From Flavobacteriales bacterium (lineage in GTDB: Bacteria; Bacteroidota; Bacteroidia; UBA10329), in contig JAIOYP010000039.1 of NCBI GenBank assembly GCA_021741155.1, positions 1-38,558 on the forward strand: DNA of 38,558 nt, given 5' to 3'. The notes beneath the pieces were generated by a model. It was not told the origin of the DNA, ran no database searches, and was given only the letters and a program-made list of their open reading frames with translations. A program made the position numbers and the translations under genes. This document shows positions 8,489-16,905 of the stretch, piece after piece (the stretch's first letter is position 1; each line of letters opens with the position of its first letter).

Positions 8489-9514
8489 GTGAATCAAAAC
8501 CTAGACCCAACACCCGAAGGACAACTCCCCATTGACCGCGAAACTGAGCGTGCCCTACGACCAGTGGGCTTCAGCGAATTCAGTGGTCAGGATAAGGTAG
8601 TTGAGAACCTCAAGATATTTGTAAAGGCCGCTAAGCAACGCGAAGAAGCCTTAGACCATGTGCTGCTACATGGCCCTCCTGGGCTAGGAAAGACCACCTT
8701 GGCAAACATCATCGCAAACGATTTAGGCGTGAGTCTCAAACTCACTTCGGGTCCTGTGTTGGATAAGCCTGGAGATTTGGCTGGTTTGCTTACCAATCTC
8801 GAACCGAACGATGTGCTATTCATTGATGAAATTCATCGTCTCAGTCCAGTTGTAGAGGAATACCTCTATTCGGCCATGGAGGATTATCGGATTGATATTA
8901 TGATTGAGACTGGACCAAATGCGCGTTCGGTTCAGATTAATCTGAATCCGTTTACGCTCGTTGGAGCTACTACACGTTCGGGTTTGCTAACCTCACCACT
9001 TCGTGCTCGATTCGGCATCACGGCTAGACTGGAATATTATGATGCACAGGTTCTATCAGGAATTGTGAAACGTTCAGCAGGAATTCTGGAAGTTCCGATT
9101 CATGAGAATGCAGCCTTTGAAATTGCCCGTAGAAGCCGTGGCACGCCTCGAATTACGAATGCACTTTTAAGACGTGTCCGCGATTTTGCGCAAATCAAAG
9201 GTGATGGTACCATCAACATGGACATAACCCAATATGCATTGGATGCACTCAACGTTGACAAGCACGGATTGGACGAAATGGACAACCGTATTCTCCGCAC
9301 CATCATCGAGAAATTCAAAGGAGGTCCAGTTGGATTGACAACCATTGCCACAGCAGTTGGCGAAGAAGCCGGAACCATTGAGGAGGTTTACGAACCGTTC
9401 CTCATCATGGAAGGGTATTTATCTCGTACACCTCGCGGAAGGCAAGCCACCGAACGTGCGTATGAGCATCTTGGTAAAGTGGGTCCAGGCCGAGAAGGAA
9501 CTCTTTTTGAATAG
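8489..9514 (+). CDS. ruvB: RuvB, Holliday junction branch migration DNA helicase
   Basis: The 341-residue AAA+ ATPase drives branch migration of Holliday junctions together with RuvA. Visible motifs are Walker A GPPGLGKT (62-69), Walker B DEIH (113-116), the sensor region VGATTRSG (158-165), the arginine region RARFG (172-176) and the C-terminal winged-helix DNA-binding domain (about 265-335, with [10 protein letters not shown]). The start is GTG: an in-frame stop lies two codons upstream, and the product then begins [10 protein letters not shown], as RuvB does in related bacteria. ruvA is about 16 kb away at 25193, so ruvA and ruvB are unlinked here. queG follows after nine bases and is likely co-transcribed. 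Confidence 0.97.
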   Translation: MNQNLDPTPEGQLPIDRETERALRPVGFSEFSGQDKVVENLKIFVKAAKQREEALDHVLLHGPPGLGKTTLANIIANDLGVSLKLTSGPVLDKPGDLAGLLTNLEPNDVLFIDEIHRLSPVVEEYLYSAMEDYRIDIMIETGPNARSVQINLNPFTLVGATTRSGLLTSPLRARFGITARLEYYDAQVLSGIVKRSAGILEVPIHENAAFEIARRSRGTPRITNALLRRVRDFAQIKGDGTINMDITQYALDALNVDKHGLDEMDNRILRTIIEKFKGGPVGLTTIATAVGEEAGTIEEVYEPFLIMEGYLSRTPRGRQATERAYEHLGKVGPGREGTLFE

Positions 9515-9523
9515 AAGCAAAGG

Positions 9524-10444
9524 ATGAAACCATCCAATGCCCAATTGATTAAACAAGAAGCCCAGCGATTGGGATTTCTGCAATGCGGTATTTCTAAAGC
9601 TGGATTTTTGGAAGAAGAAGCCCCGCGATTGGAACGCTGGCTCAATGCCAATATGCATGGCGAAATGGGCTACATGGCCCATCATTTTGATATGCGGTTA
9701 AATCCAACCAAGTTGGTGGATGGAGCAAAAAGTGTCATTACCGTTCTGCTCAATTATTTTCCTGAAGAAACACAGAAAGATCCAACCGCACCAAAGATTT
9801 CTAAGTACGCTTATGGCAACGATTACCATCACATAATCAAAGGGAAACTTCGGGAATTGGTTGAGTTTATCAATGAAGAAATTGGTGAAGTAGGAGGCAG
9901 GGCATTTACAGACAGTGCGCCTGTTTTGGACAAAGCTTGGGCCGCTAAATCAGGCCTTGGATGGCGCGGAAAAAACGCCAACCTTATCCACCCGAAAAAC
10001 GGCTCCTTCTTCTTTATTGGTGAGCTGATACTAGACATGGAACTTGAAGCAGACCAACCTATCCGCGACCATTGTGGCACTTGCACAGCTTGTATTGATG
10101 CGTGTCCGACAGAAGCCATTGTGGCTCCCTATGTTGTGGATGGCTCCAAGTGCATTTCTTATTTCACCATTGAGTTGAAAGACGCCATTCCGACCTCCAT
10201 GAAAGGCCAGTTTGACGATTGGGCGTTCGGTTGCGATGTGTGTCAGGACGTGTGCCCGTGGAATCGTTTTTCTAAACCGCATTCAGAACCACAGTTCAAT
10301 CCGCATCCCGAAATGCTGGATATGACCAAGCGAGATTGGGAAGAACTAACTGAGGATGTTTTTAAGAAAATATTTCAGAAATCAGCCGTTAAGCGAACCA
10401 AGTATGAAGGACTGAAACGGAATATTGGGTTTTTGAAGGGTTAA
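9524..10444 (+). CDS. queG: QueG, epoxyqueuosine reductase
   Basis: The 306-residue enzyme reduces epoxyqueuosine to queuosine in tRNA anticodons, the last step of queuosine synthesis. It uses cobalamin and two [4Fe-4S] clusters. The cluster ligands are visible: C184/C187/C190/C194 ([13 protein letters not shown]), C210, and C237/C240/C244 ([10 protein letters not shown]). The conserved Asp of the active site is probably D130 in [10 protein letters not shown]. The length is usual for the form without a HEAT-repeat extension. It follows ruvB by nine bases. Its last 49 codons before the terminal glycine and stop are duplicated, in diverged form, at 12977-13132 beyond the acyltransferase module; see the separate entry. 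The intact gene here appears fully functional. Confidence 0.95.
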   Translation: MKPSNAQLIKQEAQRLGFLQCGISKAGFLEEEAPRLERWLNANMHGEMGYMAHHFDMRLNPTKLVDGAKSVITVLLNYFPEETQKDPTAPKISKYAYGNDYHHIIKGKLRELVEFINEEIGEVGGRAFTDSAPVLDKAWAAKSGLGWRGKNANLIHPKNGSFFFIGELILDMELEADQPIRDHCGTCTACIDACPTEAIVAPYVVDGSKCISYFTIELKDAIPTSMKGQFDDWAFGCDVCQDVCPWNRFSKPHSEPQFNPHPEMLDMTKRDWEELTEDVFKKIFQKSAVKRTKYEGLKRNIGFLKG

Positions 10445-10474
10445 GAAAATTCAGGAATATCCAACTAGGATGGA

Positions 10475-11440
10475 TTAATTCAAATTAGCTTCTAACTTTT
10501 TTATTTCCTGTACCAGAAGCCTTGTAAACTCATCTGCACCAATAGAGTTTAAATGCGTGTTATCCCGAAAATATTTTGCCTGTCTAGAAATGGAACAGGA
10601 GGATAAATCAAGAACCTGAATTCCGTCTTTTTTAAGTGAATTTATTGCTGATAAGACGTCTGAGGCATCTTCTAGTCTTTCCATCCCCTTCTCAAAGCAA
10701 GGAGTGATGACTACAATTGGAATCAACTTTCTCTCTTTTGCCTTAAGAGATGAACCACGAATCTTGTTCAGACATCTGTCGCCTGTGCCAATTTGAACGC
10801 TATCAATAGCCAAATTATCAAGAGATAATTGATGCTGATTGGTATCAATTGTGCTAAATCCATTTGATTTATAGCCATAGTTGTCTATTTCATATTCAGT
10901 ATTTCGCCCAAGAATGGTTTTTCTAAAATATGGGAATGCATGTTTGTCATACATGGTCAGGTTATAGAATGGAACGTATCGGAGTTTCCATAATAACGAA
11001 GGGTCTATGTCTGATAGACAGCCATAAATGTTTGGATTGTTTACGTGATGTAGCCAGTTGTGAAGATGATAAATACTCGTTCTAGAGACGAGGCCTCCAT
11101 GCACATCAACAGCGATAACTACATATTTGCTCTTTGCGGAATAGCTCAGGTATTCTTGCAGAAGTCCATTGTATTGGTCAATTGAAGTTCCATCAATTCC
11201 CATGTTCATGGTTGAATAACCCAAAGAATCGATAATAATCTGAGGATTAAAGTTCAAGTAGGCGGTTGATGCTCCCCAGATAGTAAATTCAACATCCATG
11301 TCATGATTCATCACGGAGTTAATCTTGCCGATAGTCCCAACTTTACAGGATTTCATGGTGTGCTGTAAGGCGTATTCGGTACTGTACAACACAATGATGC
11401 ATGCCGCCATGAGAACCAAAACCTTTATCAGCTTATTCAT
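10475..11440 (-). CDS. SGNH-hydrolase-like protein, probable partner of the adjacent acyltransferase
   Basis: The 321-residue protein has an N-terminal membrane anchor or uncleaved signal (about 4-24). An SGNH-type active site is suggested by GAS at 56-58 (WGASTAYLNF) and by DNTH (D293, H296) near the C-terminus. The layout resembles the periplasmic partners (AlgX, AlgJ, DltD-like) encoded beside MBOAT acyltransferases, which move acetyl or other acyl groups onto cell-surface polysaccharides. It lies six bases downstream of the MBOAT gene on the same strand, so the two are surely co-transcribed. It converges with queG, 30 bases away. Sequence outside the motifs is not recognised. The natural acyl acceptor cannot be told from the sequence. 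Confidence 0.75.
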   Translation of the reverse strand: MNKLIKVLVLMAACIIVLYSTEYALQHTMKSCKVGTIGKINSVMNHDMDVEFTIWGASTAYLNFNPQIIIDSLGYSTMNMGIDGTSIDQYNGLLQEYLSYSAKSKYVVIAVDVHGGLVSRTSIYHLHNWLHHVNNPNIYGCLSDIDPSLLWKLRYVPFYNLTMYDKHAFPYFRKTILGRNTEYEIDNYGYKSNGFSTIDTNQHQLSLDNLAIDSVQIGTGDRCLNKIRGSSLKAKERKLIPIVVITPCFEKGMERLEDASDVLSAINSLKKDGIQVLDLSSCSISRQAKYFRDNTHLNSIGADEFTRLLVQEIKKLEANLN

Positions 11441-11446
11441 ATCTCG

Positions 11447-12886
11447 CTAGAACTGAAAATAAATGAACTCGTTCTTCTCAAAGGCTCCTAACACAAAAAT
11501 GACCCAAATGCCTACCACATAGATTGGAAGTCGGTAAGAATATCTAATGCCTTGGAAGTTGAAACGTACAGTAAACAGATACTCGGCAATCAGTAAGACT
11601 AGAATAAAAAAACTAGCAAGAACGATATCTATTGGAAATACTGTGCCTTTGACTGCTGGTACAACGTACGGACTTAGCTGCGCTAGCTGATAGTGCCCGA
11701 ACGACAGCATATCCGATAGAATATACAGTGCATCTCCGATGGTGTTAGCCCTGAAGAAAACCCATCCAAGACAAACGATAATAAAAACGCCTAATCCTTG
11801 AAGTAGTCGCCATCCAAAGAAGACTTTGGTAGGCAGATTTATCCTTGATTCCAGAATCAGGACGACACCATGAATGGCTCCCCAGATAATAAAAGTCCAA
11901 CTGGCTCCATGCCAGAAACCACTTACTATAAAAACAATCATGATATTAATGTACCAACGATAGACGGTTGTCTTGTTACCTCCAAGTGGGATATAGAGAT
12001 AATCGCGAAACCATGTTGAAAGGGAAATGTGCCACCTTCTCCAAAATTCGGTGAGACTTTGCGAGAAATAGGGAGTCCGAAAGTTGGTCATTAGGTCAAA
12101 GCCAAACAGACGAGCTGTGCCTATCGCAATCTCAGAGTATCCAGAAAAATCGCAGTATATCTGAAAAGCGAAGAATACGGTTCCCATAACAAGGGTCAAT
12201 CCGTGATACTCGGTGGGATAATTGTAAATTTCGTTCACAACGATTGCGAGTCTGTCAGCAATCACAATTTTTTTGAAAAGCCCCCAAAGTATTCTGTGGA
12301 AACCTTCAACCATGTCGGTGTAATCAACGGTTCGTTTTCTATAGAACTGTGGCAATAGGTGAGACGCCCGTTCTATTGGTCCTGCCACCAATTGAGGAAA
12401 GAAGCTTACAAAGGCACAGAAGGCGATAAAGTCCTTCGTTGGCTTGAGTTTACCATTATACACATCAATCGTATAGCTTAAGGTTTGAAATGTGTAAAAA
12501 CTTATCCCTACTGGTAAAATGATGTTCAAGGATCCGACATCAATGCTTGAACCGAAAAATGAAAATGCCGCTACAAAGTTGTCTAGGAAGAAGTTGTAGT
12601 ATTTGAAAAAGCCAAGAAGCCCCAGATTTACAATAATGCTGGTCCAAAGTAACATTTTTCTCTTGTGTGAAGACGCTTGTTGGTTGGCAATGGCCAGACC
12701 TACAGAATAATCAACCAACGTGCTAAATATGATGAGCGACAAAAACCGCCAATCCCACCACCCGTAAAAGAAATAACTGCTACCAACGATTGCGAGATTC
12801 TGTAATCGGAGGTGTTTGTTTAGAGCCCAATACAGGATGAATGCAAGGGGAAGGAAAACCGCAAAGTCTAATGAATTAAATATCAT
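11447..12886 (-). CDS. MBOAT family membrane O-acyltransferase (AlgI/DltB-like)
   Basis: The 479-residue polytopic membrane protein has hallmark MBOAT motifs: WRRWHISLSTWFRDYLYIPL (282-301), FWHG (324-327) and the active-site histidine in WGAIHG (H339). It also has an upstream LVAGPIERASHLLPQF segment typical of AlgI-type enzymes. It should pass acyl groups across the membrane to a polysaccharide or lipid acceptor with the help of the SGNH protein encoded directly after it. Length is normal. No glycosyltransferase or polysaccharide export genes are nearby, so the substrate is unknown. The two-gene module sits between queG and a duplicate of the queG 3' end, indicating it was inserted there. 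Confidence 0.9.
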   Translation of the reverse strand: MIFNSLDFAVFLPLAFILYWALNKHLRLQNLAIVGSSYFFYGWWDWRFLSLIIFSTLVDYSVGLAIANQQASSHKRKMLLWTSIIVNLGLLGFFKYYNFFLDNFVAAFSFFGSSIDVGSLNIILPVGISFYTFQTLSYTIDVYNGKLKPTKDFIAFCAFVSFFPQLVAGPIERASHLLPQFYRKRTVDYTDMVEGFHRILWGLFKKIVIADRLAIVVNEIYNYPTEYHGLTLVMGTVFFAFQIYCDFSGYSEIAIGTARLFGFDLMTNFRTPYFSQSLTEFWRRWHISLSTWFRDYLYIPLGGNKTTVYRWYINIMIVFIVSGFWHGASWTFIIWGAIHGVVLILESRINLPTKVFFGWRLLQGLGVFIIVCLGWVFFRANTIGDALYILSDMLSFGHYQLAQLSPYVVPAVKGTVFPIDIVLASFFILVLLIAEYLFTVRFNFQGIRYSYRLPIYVVGIWVIFVLGAFEKNEFIYFQF

Positions 12887-12976
12887 TCAAGGCTAAGCTA
12901 GTACCAATTAGGTTTCTGAAATGCTGGCGAAATCAACATCGGCTGAAATTAGTGTTTCTTGAAATCATCTCAATCT

Positions 12977-13132
12977 CAGTACAATCCGCATCCCGAAATG
13001 CTGGACATGACTAAACGAGATTGGGAAGAACTAACCGAAGATGTTTTTAAGAAAGTATTTCAGAAATCAGCCGTTAAGCGAACGAAGTTTGAAGGACTGA
13101 AACGGAATATTGAGTTTTTGAAACTTAGTTAA
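12977..13132 (+). pseudogene. Second, diverged copy of the 3' end of queG
   Basis: Fifty-one codons plus a stop match the last 50 codons of queG (10292-10444). Over the first 147 aligned bases I count 11 differences. Seven are silent and four change an amino acid conservatively or mildly (F/Y, I/V, Y/F, G/E). The copy begins abruptly at a CAG codon, lacks everything upstream, and ends with its own stop (LKLS), so it cannot be a working enzyme. The excess of silent changes means both tails spent time as ends of functional queG genes. It lies in the 265-base gap between the MBOAT and mrr genes; the remaining 90 bases (12887-12976) hold nothing I recognise. Confidence 0.92.
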
Positions 13133-13151
13133 GGTTTGGTTTCTAGTCTTG

Positions 13152-14039
13152 TCAATTTGTTTTCTTGTCGGTCATAAACGGCTCAAAAAACTGAAGATCA
13201 ACTTCATAAACAATCTTTGGTTTCAGACCCAGCTCGACTTTTTCGAACATACTTACCAATTTTACACCGTCTACAAGTTCAACTGCTGGAGCTCCATCAC
13301 GATTTGCTTCCTTAATCGCGTCCGAAGAGAATGTGCCAGTGGTGATGATAATTCCTTTCTCGGCTCTGCCTATCATCGCGTTGCGGAAATCTCCAACTTG
13401 AGCCCGTGATACTGTTCCCTTGTACCGTTTGCATTGAAAGAGGACTTTGAAGCTGACGAACGGATTTAGTTCAAGAGTACCATAGCCATCAATTCCACCG
13501 TCATGAGACTGACCCGTTACCACGACATTTTCAAATCCCGATTCTCGTAGAAGCCTTTGACAAATCCTCTCAAATCCACTGGGTGTCAAACCTTGTAATA
13601 CTTGAAGTAGATCCGTGTTGGCATTGGATTGAGGTTCATCAGGTTCGTTCTCCTCAGATATATCGCCAAGCGTTTTTTCCGATTTCTTTTTACGCGTTTT
13701 CTGATGTATTTCTACCCACTTCAAAAATATTTCTCTGGAAGCATCATAGGATAGTTTGGTTTCTTCTCCTTTTGAAGTAAGGCTCCAGATACCATGCTTC
13801 GATGAGTCGAGCAATCCTTCCCAAACTAAATATTGACGAGCCCAAGCAACTTGATTGTAAAACTTTGATTGTCCAGAACTCAGCGTTTCTTCCATTGCTT
13901 TTTCGGAAACCTTCACATTCTCAGCAATCTTCTCCGCAGCCTCTCTAGGTTTGGCTGACCCACCCAGCTCACGTAAAGCTTCCAACAAAGGACCTAGCCA
14001 CTGAATGAATTCTGATTGTTTGCCCTTACTTCGTGCCAT
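13152..14039 (-). CDS. Mrr-type restriction endonuclease (type IV)
   Basis: The 295-residue protein has an N-terminal winged-helix Mrr_N domain (about 8-95, with FYNQVAWARQYLVWEGLL), a charged linker (112-142) and a C-terminal Mrr catalytic domain of the PD-(D/E)xK fold. The active-site candidates are E157, D184 (HDGGIDG) and Q202-x-K204 (FQCKRYKG). Enzymes of this family cut modified foreign DNA and need no cognate methylase; none is seen nearby. The gene is convergent with the duplicate queG tail, only 19 bases from its stop. A near-consensus promoter core TATTTTCG (complement of 14065-14072) lies upstream of the ATG. It is probably part of an accessory region. Confidence 0.9.
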   Translation of the reverse strand: MARSKGKQSEFIQWLGPLLEALRELGGSAKPREAAEKIAENVKVSEKAMEETLSSGQSKFYNQVAWARQYLVWEGLLDSSKHGIWSLTSKGEETKLSYDASREIFLKWVEIHQKTRKKKSEKTLGDISEENEPDEPQSNANTDLLQVLQGLTPSGFERICQRLLRESGFENVVVTGQSHDGGIDGYGTLELNPFVSFKVLFQCKRYKGTVSRAQVGDFRNAMIGRAEKGIIITTGTFSSDAIKEANRDGAPAVELVDGVKLVSMFEKVELGLKPKIVYEVDLQFFEPFMTDKKTN

Positions 14040-14094
14040 TATTTCGGTTTATCGTGCTACGTGCCGAAAATAATCAATACGAAGTTCTCTCAGC

Positions 14095-15441
14095 CTAATT
14101 CAAACTCGCCAACTCCGCCTCCATCTCCTTCTTAGTAGTTGCAGCCAGCTTCAAATCTTGCTTTAGTTTATCCGAAACCTTCACAGTTCTGTTAGCCATA
14201 TAAGGTGTTCCGTCCATGATGGAATAACCTACCAATCGAACCGATTCACCAACGGGAACATCGCGGAAGGTGACCTTTCCATTCCGATGGTCGTATTCGC
14301 CACCCATCACCGATTTGATATTATCGAAAACCAAACGTACCGAAGGGCGATAAACGGTATCAACCATTACAATCACATCCGTTTTTTCCTGTACATCGTA
14401 GAATTTGTCGCAGTTAATCCAGCCAAGCTGATTGGACGATAGTAGGTAGGCATCGGCAGCTGCATCATTAGAGGCTTGTTGTGTCTCAATGGCTTCTTGG
14501 CGTTCGCGCTCGGCTTTGCGGTTTTCCCAAGCAGCAATTCGTGCGTAATATTCCTCTTGGCTCACTTCTATTTCATTGATATAAAACTTCTCCTTGGTCA
14601 CCATTTCATAGGTTTTTCCCCGTTTGGGAAGCCAATCAAATTTCCCATTCCGATCAACCCGACCGTTGAACATTTCCATGCCTTCTTCGGACATTTCATT
14701 TCCGTGCGGGAACTCAAAATCCAAGGATTTTCCAGTCGCCACCTGCGCTTGCGAACCATTTGTTTTTGCATCAATGTGCAGTGTTCCGCCAGTTTGAAGC
14801 ATCCGTCCGCCAGACTGAGTATGCAAATTGGCCTGCACAATGGTGCCACCACCGTAAACTTCCTTCAACTCCACTATCATGGTAGAAGGAACGGTTCCGG
14901 TCTTCAATTCAAGCGTAAAAGCCGGAATGTTGATGACCGTTCCGTGCTGGCCCACCAAGCGGTTGTCTTCGCGCGGATTGATGTTGAAGGTTTGGACAGG
15001 CAGCGGAAGAAACTCATCAATGGAAGTAAAAGCAGGCGCCACCCAACCTTGCGCCTTGGTTAGCACCACTTCCAACAGAAAGGGTTTAGAGGAGGTGAGT
15101 TCTGATGGTTTGGTCAGATATGGATCGGTTACATCAATAATCTCAATCTGATCTTTATCTGAACCGAGTTGCTTGAGTAAGGCGGCAATATTATTGGCCC
15201 GTTCGGAGGTAATGCGGTTCTTATCGCCCGTATTGTGAGCGCTAGAAATGGGACCTTCGATGCCAAACCGAACCTTGGTTCCTGCTGGTGTTTTGGAGTA
15301 AATGGCTTCAATTACCAGTCGGGACGTGCTCTTGATTTCGGGCTCATTCCAAGCAAAATAAACGTTGTGTTTCGGAATAGGCTCGTCAGAAAAATAAGCC
15401 ATTGCAAGGGTAGAAACGAGGAAGGCGGTCAGCATTTTCAT
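14095..15441 (-). CDS. Secreted envelope protein with an OmpA-like N-terminal region, function unknown
   Basis: The protein has 448 residues from the ATG at 15441. An in-frame TTG eight codons upstream is less likely, because the signal peptide (MKMLTAFLVSTLAMAYF) begins at the ATG. Residues of about 30-125 look like an OmpA-type fold: ITSERANNIAALLKQLG resembles the part that contacts peptidoglycan. A middle region (about 160-290) contains a beta-rich domain starting NRLVGQHGTVINIPAFTLEL, reminiscent of ZU5-like domains. A Glu/Arg/Gln-rich helix (about 308-340) follows, then a C-terminal beta-rich part. I do not recognise the full architecture. It may be monocistronic, 55 bases before mrr. 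A weak promoter core, TATGCTTG, lies at the complement of 15463-15470. Confidence 0.7.
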   Translation of the reverse strand: MKMLTAFLVSTLAMAYFSDEPIPKHNVYFAWNEPEIKSTSRLVIEAIYSKTPAGTKVRFGIEGPISSAHNTGDKNRITSERANNIAALLKQLGSDKDQIEIIDVTDPYLTKPSELTSSKPFLLEVVLTKAQGWVAPAFTSIDEFLPLPVQTFNINPREDNRLVGQHGTVINIPAFTLELKTGTVPSTMIVELKEVYGGGTIVQANLHTQSGGRMLQTGGTLHIDAKTNGSQAQVATGKSLDFEFPHGNEMSEEGMEMFNGRVDRNGKFDWLPKRGKTYEMVTKEKFYINEIEVSQEEYYARIAAWENRKAERERQEAIETQQASNDAAADAYLLSSNQLGWINCDKFYDVQEKTDVIVMVDTVYRPSVRLVFDNIKSVMGGEYDHRNGKVTFRDVPVGESVRLVGYSIMDGTPYMANRTVKVSDKLKQDLKLAATTKKEMEAELASLN

Positions 15442-15617
15442 GGTATGGAGTTTTTGAGATTCCAAGCATAAACGCCCTATTGCCTCCCGAATTATCTACC
15501 GAAACTTTTTTACAAGCAATTGAGACGCGTTGAATTCGGCCAGATTATACTGTAACGATTGCTAGAGCCGATTTTCTCTGTGTATCTCTCAATCTCAAGT
15601 CTACTCTGTGTAAGACT

Positions 15618-16190
15618 TTATTTCTCGCTCCAGCGATAGGAATCGAGGTCGAAACCAGCTAAGTCGAGCACGCGGTCGACCACCGTTTTGGCCAAGGCCT
15701 CAAAGTCTTTTGGGTTGCTGTAAAACGATGGACTTGCTGGTGCAATGATGCCGCCCGCCTCCGTAATCGTCTTCATATTATGGATGTGAATGAGGCTCAA
15801 AGGCGTGTCTCGCGCCACCAGAATCAGCTTGCGTCTTTCTTTCAGAATGACATCCGCAGCGCGCGTCATTAAATCGTTAGAAACGCCTGTGGCAATACGC
15901 GCCATTGTTCCCATGCTGCACGGACACACAATCATGGTTTCGTATTTGGCCGAACCAGAGGCAAACGGAGCCATAAAATCGGTGGAGCCATAAACCTTAA
16001 ATGGCAGCTTCTCAAAATCGGAATTGCCTAATTCCAACTTCCAAACTTCGCGAGCATTGCTGCTGAAAACCACGCCCACTTCGGCCACTTGGTCGTTGAG
16101 TTCAAGCAATCGGTCAAAAAGTACCTTGGCGTAAATCGAACCGCTGGCTCCTGTAACTCCTATGATTATCTTTTTCGCTGTTCGGTTCAT
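15618..16190 (-). CDS. ubiX: UbiX, flavin prenyltransferase
   Basis: The 190-residue enzyme makes prenylated FMN, the cofactor of UbiD-type decarboxylases. Motifs are GVTGASGSIYAKVLFDRL at the N-terminus (flavin phosphate binding), FSSNAREVW, CPCSMGTMARIATGVSNDLM, and the C-terminal RDTPLSLIHIHNM with ASPSFY. The ATG at 16190 is chosen over a start 14 codons further upstream because the family begins just before the KIIIGVTGASGS strand. No ubiD homologue is in the window. It is the last gene of a minus-strand run, separated from the PorT-like gene by 65 bases that contain an 18-base perfect palindrome. Identity is secure; the partner decarboxylase is unknown. Confidence 0.95.
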   Translation of the reverse strand: MNRTAKKIIIGVTGASGSIYAKVLFDRLLELNDQVAEVGVVFSSNAREVWKLELGNSDFEKLPFKVYGSTDFMAPFASGSAKYETMIVCPCSMGTMARIATGVSNDLMTRAADVILKERRKLILVARDTPLSLIHIHNMKTITEAGGIIAPASPSFYSNPKDFEALAKTVVDRVLDLAGFDLDSYRWSEK

Positions 16191-16231
16191 GTTCACTTTA
16201 TCGTCAAAATCCTCCGTCTCGTTCCTCGACA

Positions 16232-16249
16232 CCTCCTTTTAAAAGGAGG
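16232..16249. repeat. Perfect 18-base palindrome between the PorT-like gene and ubiX
   Basis: CCTCCTTTTAAAAGGAGG reads the same on both strands. It lies in the 65-base gap upstream of ubiX, and on the ubiX strand it ends in AAGGAGGT, which is a perfect anti-Shine-Dalgarno match but about 40 bases from the start codon. No T tract follows, so it is not a standard terminator. Confidence 0.6.
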
Positions 16250-16255
16250 AACCGC

Positions 16256-16894
16256 TCATTCCAGTTTAACCTCTATTAGATTTTTCTTTTTGGTGGCTTC
16301 AATCTTGTCTTTGTCTAACGTGGTCTTAAACCAATACCTAACAGAAAAACCGAACACATGGTTTATCCACCAATCGCCTTTTCTCATGGTGAGGATGGAG
16401 TTGGAATAGCGCATGTTGACCTCAATTTTCCCTTTCCAGAAGAAATAGCTCAAACCGGCCGCACCGCTCCATTCTGCTTTGGGGTATGCCGATGAATTTC
16501 TGGTTTCAACGAGAATCGTTCCTTTCTCAACCGAACTGAGCAGAATTCCAGCTTGCATCCCAATTTCAATGCTCATGTTCTTGATGCCGTACCAACGGTA
16601 CAGCACGGGAATTTCCAGCATGTTGTGGTTATAGAGGATGAAGATGTTGCCGTTTTTAACCGTTCCGGCTTGCCTACTTCCCTTCTGAATGAAGGAGATT
16701 TCGAATTGTAGCGTAGAACGAGGCGTGAATCGATAATCCGTAAAAGCCCCAGCCCAGCCGCCCACTTTATTGAATCCTCCAATGCCATCGCCAGAAACCT
16801 GCGTGGTGCTTATTCCACCATACAATCCACCGCCAAAGCCTTGGCCTAGCGCAAGAAAAGGAAGTGCCGAAAGAATGAAAACGAGTAACCGCAT
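16256..16894 (-). CDS. PorT-family outer-membrane beta-barrel protein
   Basis: The protein has 212 residues from the ATG at 16894; a TTG three codons earlier is less likely. It has a signal peptide (MRLLVFILSALPFLALGQ) followed by alternating strands such as GGGLYGGISTTQVSGDGI, STLQFEISFIQKGSRQ, NHNMLEIPVLYRWYGI and VNMRYSNSIL. This matches the small eight-strand barrel family that includes PorT of the type IX secretion system, but many members are unrelated to secretion, so I do not name it porT. The charged tail (DKDKIEATKKKNLIEVKLE) is unusual for a barrel end. It is in an apparent operon, eleven bases after the Omp28-like gene. Confidence 0.75.
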   Translation of the reverse strand: MRLLVFILSALPFLALGQGFGGGLYGGISTTQVSGDGIGGFNKVGGWAGAFTDYRFTPRSTLQFEISFIQKGSRQAGTVKNGNIFILYNHNMLEIPVLYRWYGIKNMSIEIGMQAGILLSSVEKGTILVETRNSSAYPKAEWSGAAGLSYFFWKGKIEVNMRYSNSILTMRKGDWWINHVFGFSVRYWFKTTLDKDKIEATKKKNLIEVKLE

Positions 16895-16905
16895 GAGCGG
16901 CAAAG

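Noticed and set aside
15435..15465. TTG start for the OmpA-like protein
   Set aside because: It adds a polar segment ahead of the signal peptide; the ATG at 15441 gives a normal signal.
16243..16250. AAGGAGGT as ribosome binding site for ubiX
   Set aside because: It lies about 40 bases from the start codon and is explained by the palindrome.
16256..16894. Naming the barrel protein porT
   Set aside because: The family is large and mostly unrelated to secretion, and no other T9SS core gene is adjacent.
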